Shown one piece after another: positions 10,077 through 20,282 of a DNA stretch of 64,000 nt. Position numbers and translations under genes: made by a program. The stretch covers positions 1-64,000 of the forward strand of contig JAPJBO010000562.1 in assembly GCA_030068145.1 (NCBI GenBank), read 5' to 3'. Positions within the stretch are counted from its first letter, which is position 1, and each line of letters starts with the position of its first letter. Source of the stretch: Diplonema papillatum (Eukaryota; Euglenozoa; Diplonemea; Diplonemida; Diplonemidae). The notes under the pieces are model-generated. The model did not search any database, was not told the origin of the DNA, and saw only the letters and a list, made by a program, of their open reading frames with translations.

Positions 10077-10406
10077 TTCAAATGCTGCCGGGAAGGTACC
10101 AGGGAAAGCCTGCTACACGGGAGCCAAGCTTCACGTGGTCGGCGGTACTGCAGAGCCACGGGCCTACGGGTCAAGTGGCTACCGATTTCCCAAACTAAAG
10201 CATCAAGGCTTGGCGCACCTTGGGGCTTGGCGCTCGCGCTGAAAACAAGCTCGTCGAGACGGTCAGCCGCAGGGCAGAGCGGACGGGGTTGTGGCACTGT
10301 GCTGCCTCCGACTCAAGCTTTGCAAGCTGTGGTTGACCGTCACGTTCCTGGACCAGGAGCGGTCTTTTTCTTTTTCTTTTCTTCTTTCTTCAAATGCTGC
10401 CGGGAA
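10077..10406 (+). mobile_element. SINE-like element C with 18-bp target duplication
   Basis: The direct repeat TTCAAATGCTGCCGGGAA occurs at 10077-10094 and 10389-10406 and brackets a 294-bp sequence that runs from GGTACCAGGGAAAGCCTGCT to a pyrimidine-rich tail. The same sequence occurs in inverse orientation at 25695-25990, 40965-41250 and 49382-49695. Length, lack of coding capacity, a homopolymer-like tail and a long target duplication fit a SINE moved by target-primed reverse transcription. No clear polymerase III box pair was recognised. Confidence 0.75.
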
Positions 10407-10867
10407 CGCGTGCCACGTGCGCCTGTGCTCCCAAGAAGACACGGAATGAAGAGATCGACCACGAAGTCGTCAGAATACAAGCCCCCATGGGGATAGAGAG
10501 TCAGGTCGTGTGTCTGCTGAACATCCTGCACGGCTATAATGACAAAAACTAGCCTGTGCAACTGTGCCACCATCGCCTGGATACCAAACTATCGCCGAGC
10601 TGGCCTGCGCAGAGCCAAAAAGGCCGTTTGGCTGATACCTGGTACACTGCAGCAACGCGCCTTGGAATCCGAGCCCAGACCGCTGTCGAAAGACCAGTCA
10701 GACAACCGTGCAAGCTTTGCCTGACGGTCAATATGCCGAGAGCCCGAGGACTTGTAGTGAGCTACCTGGTACACATGGAAAGTCGGGAGACAGAATCAGC
10801 AGACTCAGACGGAAACGCGGATACGCCACAATGGGTTGTAGCCACGCGGGTAGACAAAAAGGCGCCT

Positions 10868-11335
10868 AATGGAGATGATGTCGATGCTTACTCGACACGT
10901 CATAGTCTCCCCGTCAACGCTTCTGCGCTCGACGGCGGAACGCGCCTAACCTTTCGACTACCATCTCTCCGCTTGCATCACGACCTGTGTGGGGGACTCG
11001 TCAGCCTCTTTGCCGCAGATGGAATCTGCTCTACGTTACCAGCCCTCAACGTCGCCAAAGGGTGCCCTGCGTACTCAAAAGCCGCCGCGCGCGCAGCATT
11101 TGCTCTGTGCATCGTGTCTCCGCAAGGGACGAAGTACGGTGTTGGGGCAGGCTCCGCTTTGCACGGTGTTCTCGGCTGCGCTTCGGTGAAGCGGTTTCCG
11201 ACGATCAGCTCCGCGCTTCGCAGCCGCCAAGGGTTCGAGCGGATCGGTCGAATGTTCAACAAGCTCCCGTTCGTGGGATGTATCGTCAGACGCCAGCCGA
11301 CTCTGACGCTCGTGCGGGAATCGACCGAATGAATG
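10868..11335 (+). pseudogene. Relic of the cyclase-like domain, copy 4
   Basis: The translated region GVGAGSALHGVLGCASVKRF, with FERIGRMFNK after it, matches the cyclase-like domain of the genes at 6734 and 26060. Membrane segments and linker are missing, about 60 bp are deleted after GRMFNK, and the 5' part is scrambled. It lies 2.4 kb downstream of copy 2 on the same strand, consistent with an old tandem duplication. Confidence 0.85.
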
Positions 11336-11377
11336 GGTGCACGATTGCACAAAAACCACCTGGTCCGGGCCCCTGGT

Positions 11378-11625
11378 AAGTTCCCCGAAACTCCCCGACA
11401 CTTCCCCGAAACTCCCCGAGACTCCCCGATACTCAGCCCGATTTTTGTGGGAAAAAGTGGGGCTGCCGGTGGGTGGGCAGGTGTACAGGTTGTTAGTTGA
11501 GTGGACAGATGGGTGGATGGGGGTGGGCAGGTCGGTGGATGGATGAACAGGTGGGTAGTTGGGTAGACGGGTGGGTGGATGGGCGGGCAAGTGGGTGAGG
11601 TGTGCAGGTAGGTGTGCTAGTGTGC
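11378..11625 (+). repeat. Two adjacent degenerate minisatellites
   Basis: 11378-11440 is a run of CCCCGAAACT / CCCCGAGACT units like that at 13390-13510. 11455-11625 is a degenerate G-rich array of GGGTGG-containing units. No gene is supported here. Confidence 0.7.
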
Positions 11626-11639
11626 TTCGGACGCGGCTC

Positions 11640-12290
11640 TCTTGAGCCGTCCGTGTTCCTCCTCCTCCGATCCTCTCCTTGGCCACCCTCGACAGCTCGC
11701 AGGGCGTTTCTTAACACCGTGCGAGAGAACTCGGATGCATCTACCAACTGTAGCTTGGACTCCTGGGCAGTTGTTGAGGCATACCCTGCAGCCTGCGGAT
11801 TCGGAGGGCCTGAAGGCGAACCAGCAGTTGCTGGAAAACCTGCAGGACCTGCCTTTGAGTCCTTGGGCACAGGGAGGAGTCAGGAACAGAACGCGTCTTG
11901 TGCATGAGCGCAGATTCAACCATCATCTGACTCCTGTTTGCGGTTGCAACCTTCGGTACCACGAGTTTGCCATTCTTATGTCAAACTCTTCAATTCCCTC
12001 TTGGGTTTTGGTTTGGGCAAAAAGTATTCATCTCCCGATGACCTTCCCACTTCTGACCACGCTGCAGCAGTCACGTGTAAACCGGGCAGACCCAGTCGTC
12101 CCCCATCTGGTCCCGAACGACGAGCACCGCTCCTGCACCCGAGTTTAGCCTTCGATGATTGGAAGCCGTATCGGAAACAGTGAGTCAACCCATCCCGGAA
12201 TTCTGAATTCGTGCACCCGGTTGAAAGGAGTGTCCACTTCGGAGTCCACCTTATGTGAAAAGTTGTAGAGTACGGGAGGAACCGGAAATC
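11640..12290. other. Gene-free stretch
   Basis: Open frames on both strands show no conserved features. The right part (from about 12230) begins to match the far end of the decayed Cys/His element at 59880-59960. Confidence 0.35.
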
Positions 12291-12295
12291 TCCGG

Positions 12296-13400
12296 AAAGA
12301 TGGTACCCGCATTCCAACTCGTCTCGGGAAAGGTCAGTCGACGACCGTATGCAGGTGGGTGGAGGCCCTGGGACTGCGAAGGCGTGACCACCCCATAAGG
12401 AGGACTCTCTATCTTGCGTTATCTCTCTGTCCCAGTCGCCATAGCAACCTTATCCTCGGCCAAGCATCATCCTGCAACCCTGCTTTCAGGATGGCCATCG
12501 TCCCTCTCATTTGGATTATCAACCTTACTTCTCGCCCGAATTGCCGTCTTCGACCGTAACTGCCCCTGGTCTGGTGGTTAGGGTTAGCATGCAAAGAGCC
12601 TGTGGCGATAATCTGCATCTGCTCTCTTTCGTGACCTCTTCGTGCTACCTCTCTTCGTCACTGGCACTTTATCTTGCACCTCTGCCCGCCGCGGAGTGCA
12701 CGTCTCTGTCTTCGATGATGGCGAGTCCTTACGCCGCCGCTTCGTTGCCAGCGGCCGTCCTAGTGTCGTCGCCTTCTGCGGCGTTCTCGATGGCGGTGTT
12801 GGCGCCGGCATCCGCCGCTTCCCTTGTGGCGCTTTGGGCCGATGGTCGCAGCTTGCGTCTCGACTTCGGTGTCGCTTCGGGCGTCCCCGGGGGCGAAGGC
12901 CCGCGCTTCTGTCTCTTCGCCGCCGACTCCGCACATCGGCATATCGTGCTGCAGGCATCCGTGGTGGTGGCCTGGGCACGCCTACCTCCATGCGCTGGGT
13001 CTCCGCCGCCCACTAAATTTACCCTCTTCTGCCCCTTCTTGCCGGAGGTGCCGTCTTCGAAGGCCTCCCACCAGCACGTCCAATCCTACGTCCATCCCCC
13101 AGACCTCATCATTGAGGCGTGCCTGTTCGTCCCAGCTGCGACTCGAGCACGAGCATCGTCTCTGTACCCGCACGACCTCTGGTGGAACGGTTCCTGCTCC
13201 CCTTGCCACGGATCCTGTCCTGGAAACCGTGTCAACCTGTACCTCCCAGTCTGTCCTTCCTTCTCAGCCTCTATCTTCGTCTTCGGGGCATAGCCAAACA
13301 CGGGACCGCTTTGCGCAAGGTAGGGTCATAATAGCGTAGCCCCCTCCCCGCCTTCGCCAAGGCCGGCTGCAGGGAAAGTGGTCGCCACAAAGGAAATACC
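12296..13400 (-). mobile_element. Decayed Cys/His-rich element, diverged copy
   Basis: Read on the minus strand this region is collinear with 58620-59945 on the plus strand: the leading segment at 13400-13230 matches 58620-58800, and the trailing 12560-12300 matches 59660-59945. Inside, codons around 12920-12970 read CPGHHHGCLQHDMPMCG, the same Cys/His pattern as CRNHHHRCLDHGMPTCDGC in the ORFs at 17-23 kb, followed by an Arg/Lys-rich tail. Frames are broken throughout. The 3' sequence GCATGCAAAGAGCCTGTGGC (12589-12608) corresponds to the element end seen in the array. Confidence 0.7.
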
Positions 13401-13512
13401 CCGAGTTTTCCCGAAACTCCCCGAATTTCCTCGAAACTCCCCGAATTTCCCCGAAACTCCCCGAAATTCCCCGAAACCCCCCGAAACTCCCCGAGACTCC
13501 CCGAAATTTTTG
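13390..13512 (+). repeat. Minisatellite of CCCCGAAACT / CCCCGAATTT units
   Basis: About 12 degenerate 10-11-bp units. A related segment of the decayed element at 58640 carries only a trace of it, so the array expanded after the copies separated. Confidence 0.85.
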
Positions 13513-13605
13513 TCTGATCCAGGTGGAAAAAGAAGAATCTCGCGGCTGGGTAACAACCAGTTGCACCTTCGCATACTTGCAGTGTTGCTCGGTTTTTGGC
13601 TAAGA

Positions 13606-13695
13606 TCCAATGTTCTATCTGCTCTCATGAGCTTCACATTTATACGCATACAGTGTTCTATCTGCTCTCATGAGCTCACATTTATACGCATACAC
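13606..13695 (+). repeat. Perfect-like 43-bp tandem duplication
   Basis: GTTCTATCTGCTCTCATGAG...TTATACGCATACA occurs twice in succession with one base difference in length. Confidence 0.85.
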
Positions 13696-13699
13696 GACG

Positions 13700-14590
13700 A
13701 TTCGACTTCGTTGAGCTGATTAGCCGCATCCGTTTCCGTTTGTCTTCCCCTCGCTTCAGAACGAACCACCCAGCTTTGCTGCGAACTGCCTCCACGGTGT
13801 TGGACCCAAAGCGTCGATGTATGGTTGTTGCCGCAAAAGAAGAGGCGAAATCAAAAGACACTCCCCAGTACGGGAAGCAGTTTCAGCTTTGTGTGAGTTT
13901 GATGAGTTTGATCAAAGTAACATCAAGGCATGCCCTTTCGAAGACCCAGCCGCAGTCAACGCCGCGGGTGCGGGCTTTAGATATCAGTCGTTTCAAATTC
14001 CCGGCCAAGGCAGGGGCGACAGGGAAGCGCCGCCGGCGGGGAGAACTGGGAAACGGACCGCACCCGGCCCGCAGCTTTCAGTTCTATCGCCTAGCACTGA
14101 CCTCTGAGCAGGACTGTAGAGTGGGGTTGGAGGCTAGCAGGGGTCGACAGGGAAGCGCCGCCGGCGAGGGGGAACTGGGAAAAATAAGATCTTCTCCCTC
14201 CTTCTCCATCCTTAAGGGAGTTAACTAACACGTGACACACACGCAGAAGCTTCCACTCTAAAAAGGCGGTAACAAAAAAAGGGGATGGGTTTGAACCTGA
14301 GATAGGGGATAGCCAAAGGCAAATAAGCCGCGAAAGGCACACCCACCAGAGGCACACACCGCTGGGTGACCGTCAAGAGCCGAGAGGGTTGCCGAAAGGT
14401 CAACTTTTCGGATCAAGAGTTTGGAGTATGGAAGCTCCACTGTCGCCGAGTCTCGTACGCGCGCCAAGTGCTGACGTGGAAGGTGGGAAGGAGGAGACGA
14501 AGGTGCTCGACAGAAAGCTGATCGCGAAGAAATGGACCGCACCCGGCCCGCAGCTTTCAGTTCTGACCTCTGAGCAGGACTGTAGAGAGG
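13700..14590. other. Gene-free stretch with a local duplication
   Basis: A roughly 95-bp segment beginning GGACCGCACCCGGCCCGCAG occurs at 14052-14160 and 14533-14627. GGCGACAGGGAAGCGCCGCC at 14017 recurs, less its first two bases, near 14145. No gene is supported. Confidence 0.5.
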
Positions 14591-14762
14591 GGTTGGAGGC
14601 TAGCACCTGTCGACAGGGAAGCTCGTTGAACGCTTACGCCTACCACTGCACCTAGATTCACCTGTGTTTCGTGTGGGCTACAGCACATTTACCTCCTTTG
14701 ATATTTTGCAGCTGGCAGCCTCCTCAAGCATTTCCTACAAAGCAGGTGCTTGTACGAAGAAA
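14590..14762 (-). repeat. Repeat family A, minus-strand copy
   Basis: Reverse complement of family A, from TGTTGAACGCTTACGCCTAC to CAAAGCAGGTGCTTGTAC. It abuts the foldback element that starts at 14777. Confidence 0.75.
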
Positions 14763-14776
14763 GAAAGAAGGGATAA

Positions 14777-17044
14777 TTAGCTTATAGCCACCGAGAAACT
14801 TTTTATTTAGCTTATAGCCACAAAAAACTTTTTATTTAGCTTATAGCCAGGAGGGCCTGAAACTTTTTATTTAGCTTATAGCCACAAAAAACCTTTTTAT
14901 TAGCTTCGAGCCACATTTTGCAAAATTTTGGTCATTTTTCTGAGTTGGCAAAATTTTGGCCGAAATTTTGGTCAAATTTTTGGTCAAATTTTTGGTCAAA
15001 TTTTTGGTCAAATTTTGGTCGATTTTTTGGTCGATTTTTTTTGGTCAAAATTTTGGCCGAAAATTTGGTCAATTTTTTTGGTCTACAATTAGACTCCAAT
15101 CCCTGAGAACACACCCATGGCGGGATTCGAACCATTTACCCAGCCATTGACTGTGACAACTGTGCGATTTGGATTCGAACTCAAGTTTCCAATTTCAAGT
15201 TTCAAGTTGCAAGTTTTAAGCTTCAATGTGTGGGATACGTTTAGGGGAGTCAAGGTGATTCTCGGGTAGCGTCTAATCTCACCCATTTCAACTTTGCATA
15301 GGTCTCGTTTACTTGGACCCCCTTTCTGCCGATTTGCGACTGCCGACTTGCGGCGCAACACTTTGGCAACCATTGCGTTGTTAACTCTCTTGACCTCCAA
15401 CAACCTTCTTCGTCAGCGAGTTCGTGGCGGTGTTCGTGACAGGGACTATCAGATTCCTGCAACCCGGCGGCATCTGGACGGCCGTAGTGGGAGCAAGGGG
15501 TGCAATACGCTAAAAGACTGGAAGTACCGGACATGAATGTTGCGAGCATACGGGTGCTGAAAGAGAAACCGGGAAACATGATACATAGCTCGCAGAGTTC
15601 AGACCAGGGTACTTTTCGATGACACTCTCTTTAACGCAAACGGCGGCAAGCTCTTTGTGGACGATTTTAAGTCGGTTCTTATGTAGCCTTCGGGCGTAAA
15701 GACCCTATCTAGACTGTTTCGAGTATCAGACTCCGAAAATTCAAGCAATGATAAGATGATACGACTGTTTCGAGTGATGAGATGATAAAGCCGTGCCTAC
15801 AGCTTGTGGTGGATGTTCTCGATACAGTGTGGTTGCAGCACCCGTACGTGTGGCCCACAGGACACGTTTCTACGAGAACGATCTCCGCAACTCGCAAGGG
15901 GTGGGGGAGTTTGCAAGAACGTGCTTGGAACGGGTATGGGATCAAGACGTGGAGAAGGTTGGACTCGCTCCGGGTGGGCCCGAAAACCCCTACCTGCAGC
16001 GAAGATGAACGTGTGCAAATAGGTGTGGCCACTCCAGTAGCTGGCACAGCACGGCAAAGGGTTTTCTGGGTTCGAATTCCGTGTGTGATTTTTCTCAGAT
16101 TGGCTAACAATTGACCAATTTTTTTGACCAAAATTTTTTCTTGAACAAATTTTTTGGCCAAATTTTTTTGACCAAAAAATTTTGACCCAAAATCTTGACC
16201 AAAATTTTTTGACCGATTTTTTTTGACCAAATTTTTTGGGTAATATACCAGGATATGCGCGAAAAAACTAAATTTACAATATATGGGAAGGTGTAAAAAC
16301 ATTTTGGTAAACATTGTTTACCGACCCCCCGCCCCCCCCCCCTCTTGGCCGCACGGCATAGTTTGCCGCGCACGGCGCGGTTTTTCACCTGACCTACTGG
16401 TACTACCAGGTACACTGAGATAGAGCGCGCCGCAGGCGCGAAATTTTTTTTTGAGGCGTTTTGGGCTCAGAAAGACCAAAAGGAGCACAGGAAAGTTCAT
16501 CACACTGGTGCAAAAAAGAAGAAGGAAGACAGGATTTAGAGGTTGTCCTACTTCAAAAACAAGGTTTTAGAGGTTGTCCCACTTCGAAAACAAACTTTCA
16601 GAGGTTGTCCCACTTCGAAAACAAACCCGACGCGAAAAAACTGTTTTTTACAAATATATGCGCGAAAAACTGTTTTTTTTTACAAATATATGCGCGAAAA
16701 AACTAAAACTGACAAACATATGCACCGCGCATATATTTGTTAATTTTAGTTTTTTCGCGCATATATTTGTAAAAAAAAAACAGTTTTTCGCGCATACGTT
16801 TCGTATGCGCACAGTTTTTTCGGCAGTTTATCGCGCATATATTTGTAAGTTTCCCAAAGTTTTTGGCCAATTTTTTGACCAAAAAATTTTGACCAAAAAA
16901 TTTTGACCAAAATTTTCGACCAAGTTTTCACCAGGTGGCTATAAGCTAAAAAGAAAGTTTCAGGACCTACTGGCTATAAGCTAAATAAAAAGTTTTTTGT
17001 GGTTATAAGCTAAATAAAAAGTTTTTTGTGGCTATAAGCTAAAT
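14777..17044. mobile_element. 2.3-kb foldback element with subrepeated inverted arms
   Basis: The left arm (14777-15090) holds four units of TTTAGCTTATAGCCACAAAA type followed by a run of TTTTTGGTCAAA units. The right arm (16860-17044) is the reverse complement in the same order, including the variant unit AGCCAGGAGGGCCTGAAAC / AGCCAGTAGGTCCTGAAAC. Between them lie an internal TTGACCAAAAATT array (16110-16240), an A/T palindrome around GCGCATATATTTG (16640-16850), and about 1 kb without a convincing gene. Long inverted arms built of subrepeats are the hallmark of foldback transposons. A partial arm recurs at 25575-25690. Confidence 0.65.
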
Positions 17045-17148
17045 CATGAGCCAATTCACCTACCCCCTGATCGAGTGTAATCGAGCGTAATCGTTTGGAT
17101 TAGAATGCAAAGAATCTGTGGCGATAATCTGCATCGCCGACTGCGCGG

Positions 17149-18597
17149 TTATCTCTTCGCACGTGAAGTGTCATGCTTTCGCCTCTTTAGCTCGTCTTGA
17201 TCGTCGCGCTCAGGCGCGCGTTTGGTGCTTCGCTTCTTCTTCGATTGCTCGTCGAGGTTCATCGGTTGCGCGTCGATATCTGCTTCTTCTCGGCGCCTGG
17301 GCGATGGTCGTGGCGCATCGACGCGTCCTTTGCGTCTTTTCGGTACCGGCTCCGCCGCGGAGTCTGATTGCCGCTTCTTCGCTGGCGTTGGCGCCGTCTT
17401 CCCGACCTTCGCTGCTGATGTCGGCGTTGATGTTGCGGGTTCTCGCTCGTCTTCCTCTGCTTCCGGCAGAACGAGCACCACGTTCTCACGTTTCGCCTGT
17501 CTCGGCGCTGGCGCGGGACCCTCCGGCTCCGCCTTCCTCTTCTCCGTTGTTGTTTCTTCACCTCTCGCCACGGCCGCCCGGTGGTGCCCTTTCCTGCAGC
17601 AGTGCCCGGGTCTCCTACTCCTCAGGTCGGCGTGTTTCTTACAGCCGTCGCACGTCGGCATGCCATGGTCGAGGCATCGGTGGTGATGGTTGCGACAGCA
17701 CTCCGCTGTCGTCTTACACGTGGCGCACTGCGTCATCCGGTGCTCGGCACACATTTTTACGGCTAGGCCATCACCCTCCCTGTGATGGGCCTGGCAGCAC
17801 CACGCCACCGACTTGCCCCGGCGCTTGCACACGTCGCACTTCACCTTTTGGTGCCCGGGGCACACCCGCTCACCCCACTTTTCGTGTCGGGGAATCCCTT
17901 CCGGCACGAGCCACGGATCCCCTCCGACGACAGCCGACTTCTTGCCTCTCTTCTTCTCCGTAGCGTCATCGAAGGCCGCCCATCTCGCCGCACGCTCCGC
18001 CCTTTCTCTTCCGTACGTCGGGAAAAGGTCCATCCCCCACGCCTCGCCGGTGAACGCATGCCGGCTCGCCTTCAGCTGCGTCTCCAAGATTCCCATCGTC
18101 TCCTCGCCGCCGCGGAAAATTGGCCTCATCTCGTAGCCCGTGAGGCATGGGGGGGCCCCTACCGTTCTCAATGAACCTACCTTCTCCAGCTTTCTACCCG
18201 GCAGAAGCGGCCCCACCCCTTTCCGCTCAAGCGCTTCCCCGATCGTTTTCAGCATCCGCGCCAACATTCTCGCACGGATACACAGCGGCGTCCCACCTGT
18301 CGTCGCCACTAAACTGCCCGGTAGATCGAGCCCGGTGTACACTTCGAAGTCTACTGCGAGCTCTGCCGTCGAGACGTCACCCGCTACCGACCAGCACATC
18401 CCATCCAGCCAATACTGCAGCGCCCGGAACCACCTCTCTCCTGCGACCGCCGTGAAGGTCCCCGGTCCAGCGATCGCTTCGAAATTCAGCCGGCGCGGGG
18501 GGCAGTCGTCAGGGTGCAGTTGTCTCCAGGGGTGGCCGACTGCCCGGTCTCTTCCTTCTCTCTCCAGCCGTCGTCTCTCTTGCATGACTTCCGCCAT
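17149..18597 (-). CDS. Cys/His-repeat, basic-tailed protein, array unit 1
   Basis: 482 codons from the ATG at 18597 (MAEVMQERRRLEREG); an in-frame GTG lies five codons upstream. The N-terminal half has LQYWLDGMCWSV..AELAVDFEVYTG, which faintly resembles a region of tyrosine-recombinase retroelement polyproteins (weak inference). Residues about 265-345 hold three repeats of C-x2-H-x4-C-x2-C-x(6-14)-CC-x2/3-HH, likely zinc binding. The last 130 residues are Lys/Arg-rich with PVPKRRKGR, a nuclear-localisation-like motif. Unit 1 variants are TTTEKRK and RRREEADIDA. I do not recognise the family. Open frames on the opposite strand are shadows that recur with the unit. Confidence 0.65.
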   Translation of the reverse strand: MAEVMQERRRLEREGRDRAVGHPWRQLHPDDCPPRRLNFEAIAGPGTFTAVAGERWFRALQYWLDGMCWSVAGDVSTAELAVDFEVYTGLDLPGSLVATTGGTPLCIRARMLARMLKTIGEALERKGVGPLLPGRKLEKVGSLRTVGAPPCLTGYEMRPIFRGGEETMGILETQLKASRHAFTGEAWGMDLFPTYGRERAERAARWAAFDDATEKKRGKKSAVVGGDPWLVPEGIPRHEKWGERVCPGHQKVKCDVCKRRGKSVAWCCQAHHREGDGLAVKMCAEHRMTQCATCKTTAECCRNHHHRCLDHGMPTCDGCKKHADLRSRRPGHCCRKGHHRAAVARGEETTTEKRKAEPEGPAPAPRQAKRENVVLVLPEAEEDEREPATSTPTSAAKVGKTAPTPAKKRQSDSAAEPVPKRRKGRVDAPRPSPRRREEADIDAQPMNLDEQSKKKRSTKRAPERDDQDELKRRKHDTSRAKR

Positions 18598-18715
18598 GAA
18601 TGTGTGCAGCACTACGATGTTGATTCGACGAGCGTAATCGAGCGTAATAGAGTGTAGTAGTTTGGATTAGAATGCAAAGAATCTGTGGCGATAATCTGCA
18701 TCGCCGACGGCGCGG

Positions 18716-20164
18716 TTATCTCTTCGCACGTGATGTGTCATGCTTTCGCCTCTTTAGCTCGTCTTGATCGTCGCGCTCAGGCGCGCGTTTGGTGCTTCGC
18801 TTCTTCTTCGATTGCTCGTCGAGGTTCATCGGTTGCGCGTCGATTTCTGCTTTTTCCCAGCGCCTGGGCGATGGTCGTGGCGCATCGACGCGTCCTTTGC
18901 GTCTTTTCGGTACCGGCTCCGCCGCGGAGTCTGATTGCCGCTTCTTCGCTGGCGTTGGCGCCGTCTTCCCGACCTTCGCTGCTGATGTCGGCGTTGATGT
19001 TGCGGGTTCTCGCTCGTCTTCCTCTGCTTCCGGCAGAACGAGCACCACGTTCTCACGTTTCGCCTGTCTCGGCGCTGGCGCGGGACCCTCCGGCTCCGCC
19101 TTCCTCTTCTTCGCCGTTGTTTCTTCACCTCTCGCCACGGCCGCCCGGTGGTGCCCTTTCCTGCAGCAGTGCCCGGGTCTCCTACTCCTCAGGTCGGCGT
19201 GTTTCTTACAGCCGTCGCACGTCGGCATGCCATGATCGAGGCATCGGTGGTGATGGTTGCGACAGCACTCCGCTGTCGTCTTACACGTGGCGCACTGCGT
19301 CATCCGGTGCTCGGCACACATTTTTACGGCTAGGCCATCACCCTCCCTGTGATGGGCCTGGCAGCACCACGCCACCGACTTGCCCCGGCGCTTGCACACG
19401 TCGCACTTCACCTTTTGGTGCCCGGGGCACACCCGCTCACCCCACTTTTCGTGTCGGGGAATCCCTTCCGGCACGAGCCACGGATCCCCTCCGACGACAG
19501 CCGACTTCTTGCCTCTCTTCTTCTCCGTAGCGTCATCGAAGGCCGCCCATCTCGCCGCACGCTCCGCCCTTTCTCTTCCGTACGTCGGGAAAAGGTCCAT
19601 CCCCCACGCCTCGCCGGTGAACGCATGCCGGCTCGCCTTCAGCTGCGTCTCCAAGATTCCCATCGTCTCCTCGCCGCCGCGGAAAATTGGCCTCATCTCG
19701 TAGCCCGTGAGGCATGGGGGGGCCCCTACCGTTCTCAATGAACCTACCTTCTCCAGCTTTCTACCCGGCAGAAGCGGCCCCACCCCTTTCCGCTCAAGCG
19801 CTTCCCCGATCGTTTTCAGCATCCGCGCCAACATTCTCGCACGGATACACAGCGGCGTCCCACCTGTCGTCGCCACTAAACTGCCCGGTAGATCGAGCCC
19901 GGTGTACACTTCGAAGTCTACTGCGAGCTCTGCCGTCGAGACGTCACCCGCTACCGACCAGCACATCCCATCCAGCCAATACTGCAGCGCCCGGAACCAC
20001 CTCTCTCCTGCGACCGCCGTGAAGGTCCCCGGTCCAGCGATCGCTTCGAAATTCAGCCGGCGCGGGGGGCAGTCGTCAGGGTGCAGTTGTCTCCAGGGGT
20101 GGCCGACTGCCCGGTCTCTTCCTTCTCTCTCCAGCCGTCGTCTCTCTTGCATGACTTCCGCCAT
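18716..20164 (-). CDS. Cys/His-repeat, basic-tailed protein, array unit 2
   Basis: Same 482-codon ORF as unit 1, intact, with the three Cys/His repeats unchanged. Differences lie in the C-terminal third: TTAKKRK and RRWEKAEIDA, shared with unit 4. The next upstream unit ends about 100 bp before this ORF's start, so any promoter must lie in the 3' sequence of the neighbouring unit or in readthrough from it. Confidence 0.65.
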   Translation of the reverse strand: MAEVMQERRRLEREGRDRAVGHPWRQLHPDDCPPRRLNFEAIAGPGTFTAVAGERWFRALQYWLDGMCWSVAGDVSTAELAVDFEVYTGLDLPGSLVATTGGTPLCIRARMLARMLKTIGEALERKGVGPLLPGRKLEKVGSLRTVGAPPCLTGYEMRPIFRGGEETMGILETQLKASRHAFTGEAWGMDLFPTYGRERAERAARWAAFDDATEKKRGKKSAVVGGDPWLVPEGIPRHEKWGERVCPGHQKVKCDVCKRRGKSVAWCCQAHHREGDGLAVKMCAEHRMTQCATCKTTAECCRNHHHRCLDHGMPTCDGCKKHADLRSRRPGHCCRKGHHRAAVARGEETTAKKRKAEPEGPAPAPRQAKRENVVLVLPEAEEDEREPATSTPTSAAKVGKTAPTPAKKRQSDSAAEPVPKRRKGRVDAPRPSPRRWEKAEIDAQPMNLDEQSKKKRSTKRAPERDDQDELKRRKHDTSRAKR

Positions 20165-20282
20165 GAATGTGTGCAGCACTACGATGTTGATTCGACGAGC
20201 GTAATCGAGCGTAATAGAGTGTAGTAGTTTGGATTAGAATGCAAAGAATCTGTGGCGATAATCTGCATCGCCGACGGCGCGG

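Noticed and set aside
12576..12592. Telomere-like GGTTAGGGTTAG
   Set aside because: Only two units, inside an element whose other copies read GGATTAGAATG at the same place; chance variation.
15080..15140. tRNA-like GGTTCGAATCCCGCC on the minus strand, and GGGTTCGAATTCC at 16066
   Set aside because: Neither has a matching T-stem of five pairs nor a complementary acceptor stem at tRNA distance; no cloverleaf can be drawn.
15640..15720. LSU-rRNA-like GGGCGTAAAGACCCTATC
   Set aside because: The match is limited to about 15 bases and flanking conserved LSU segments are absent.
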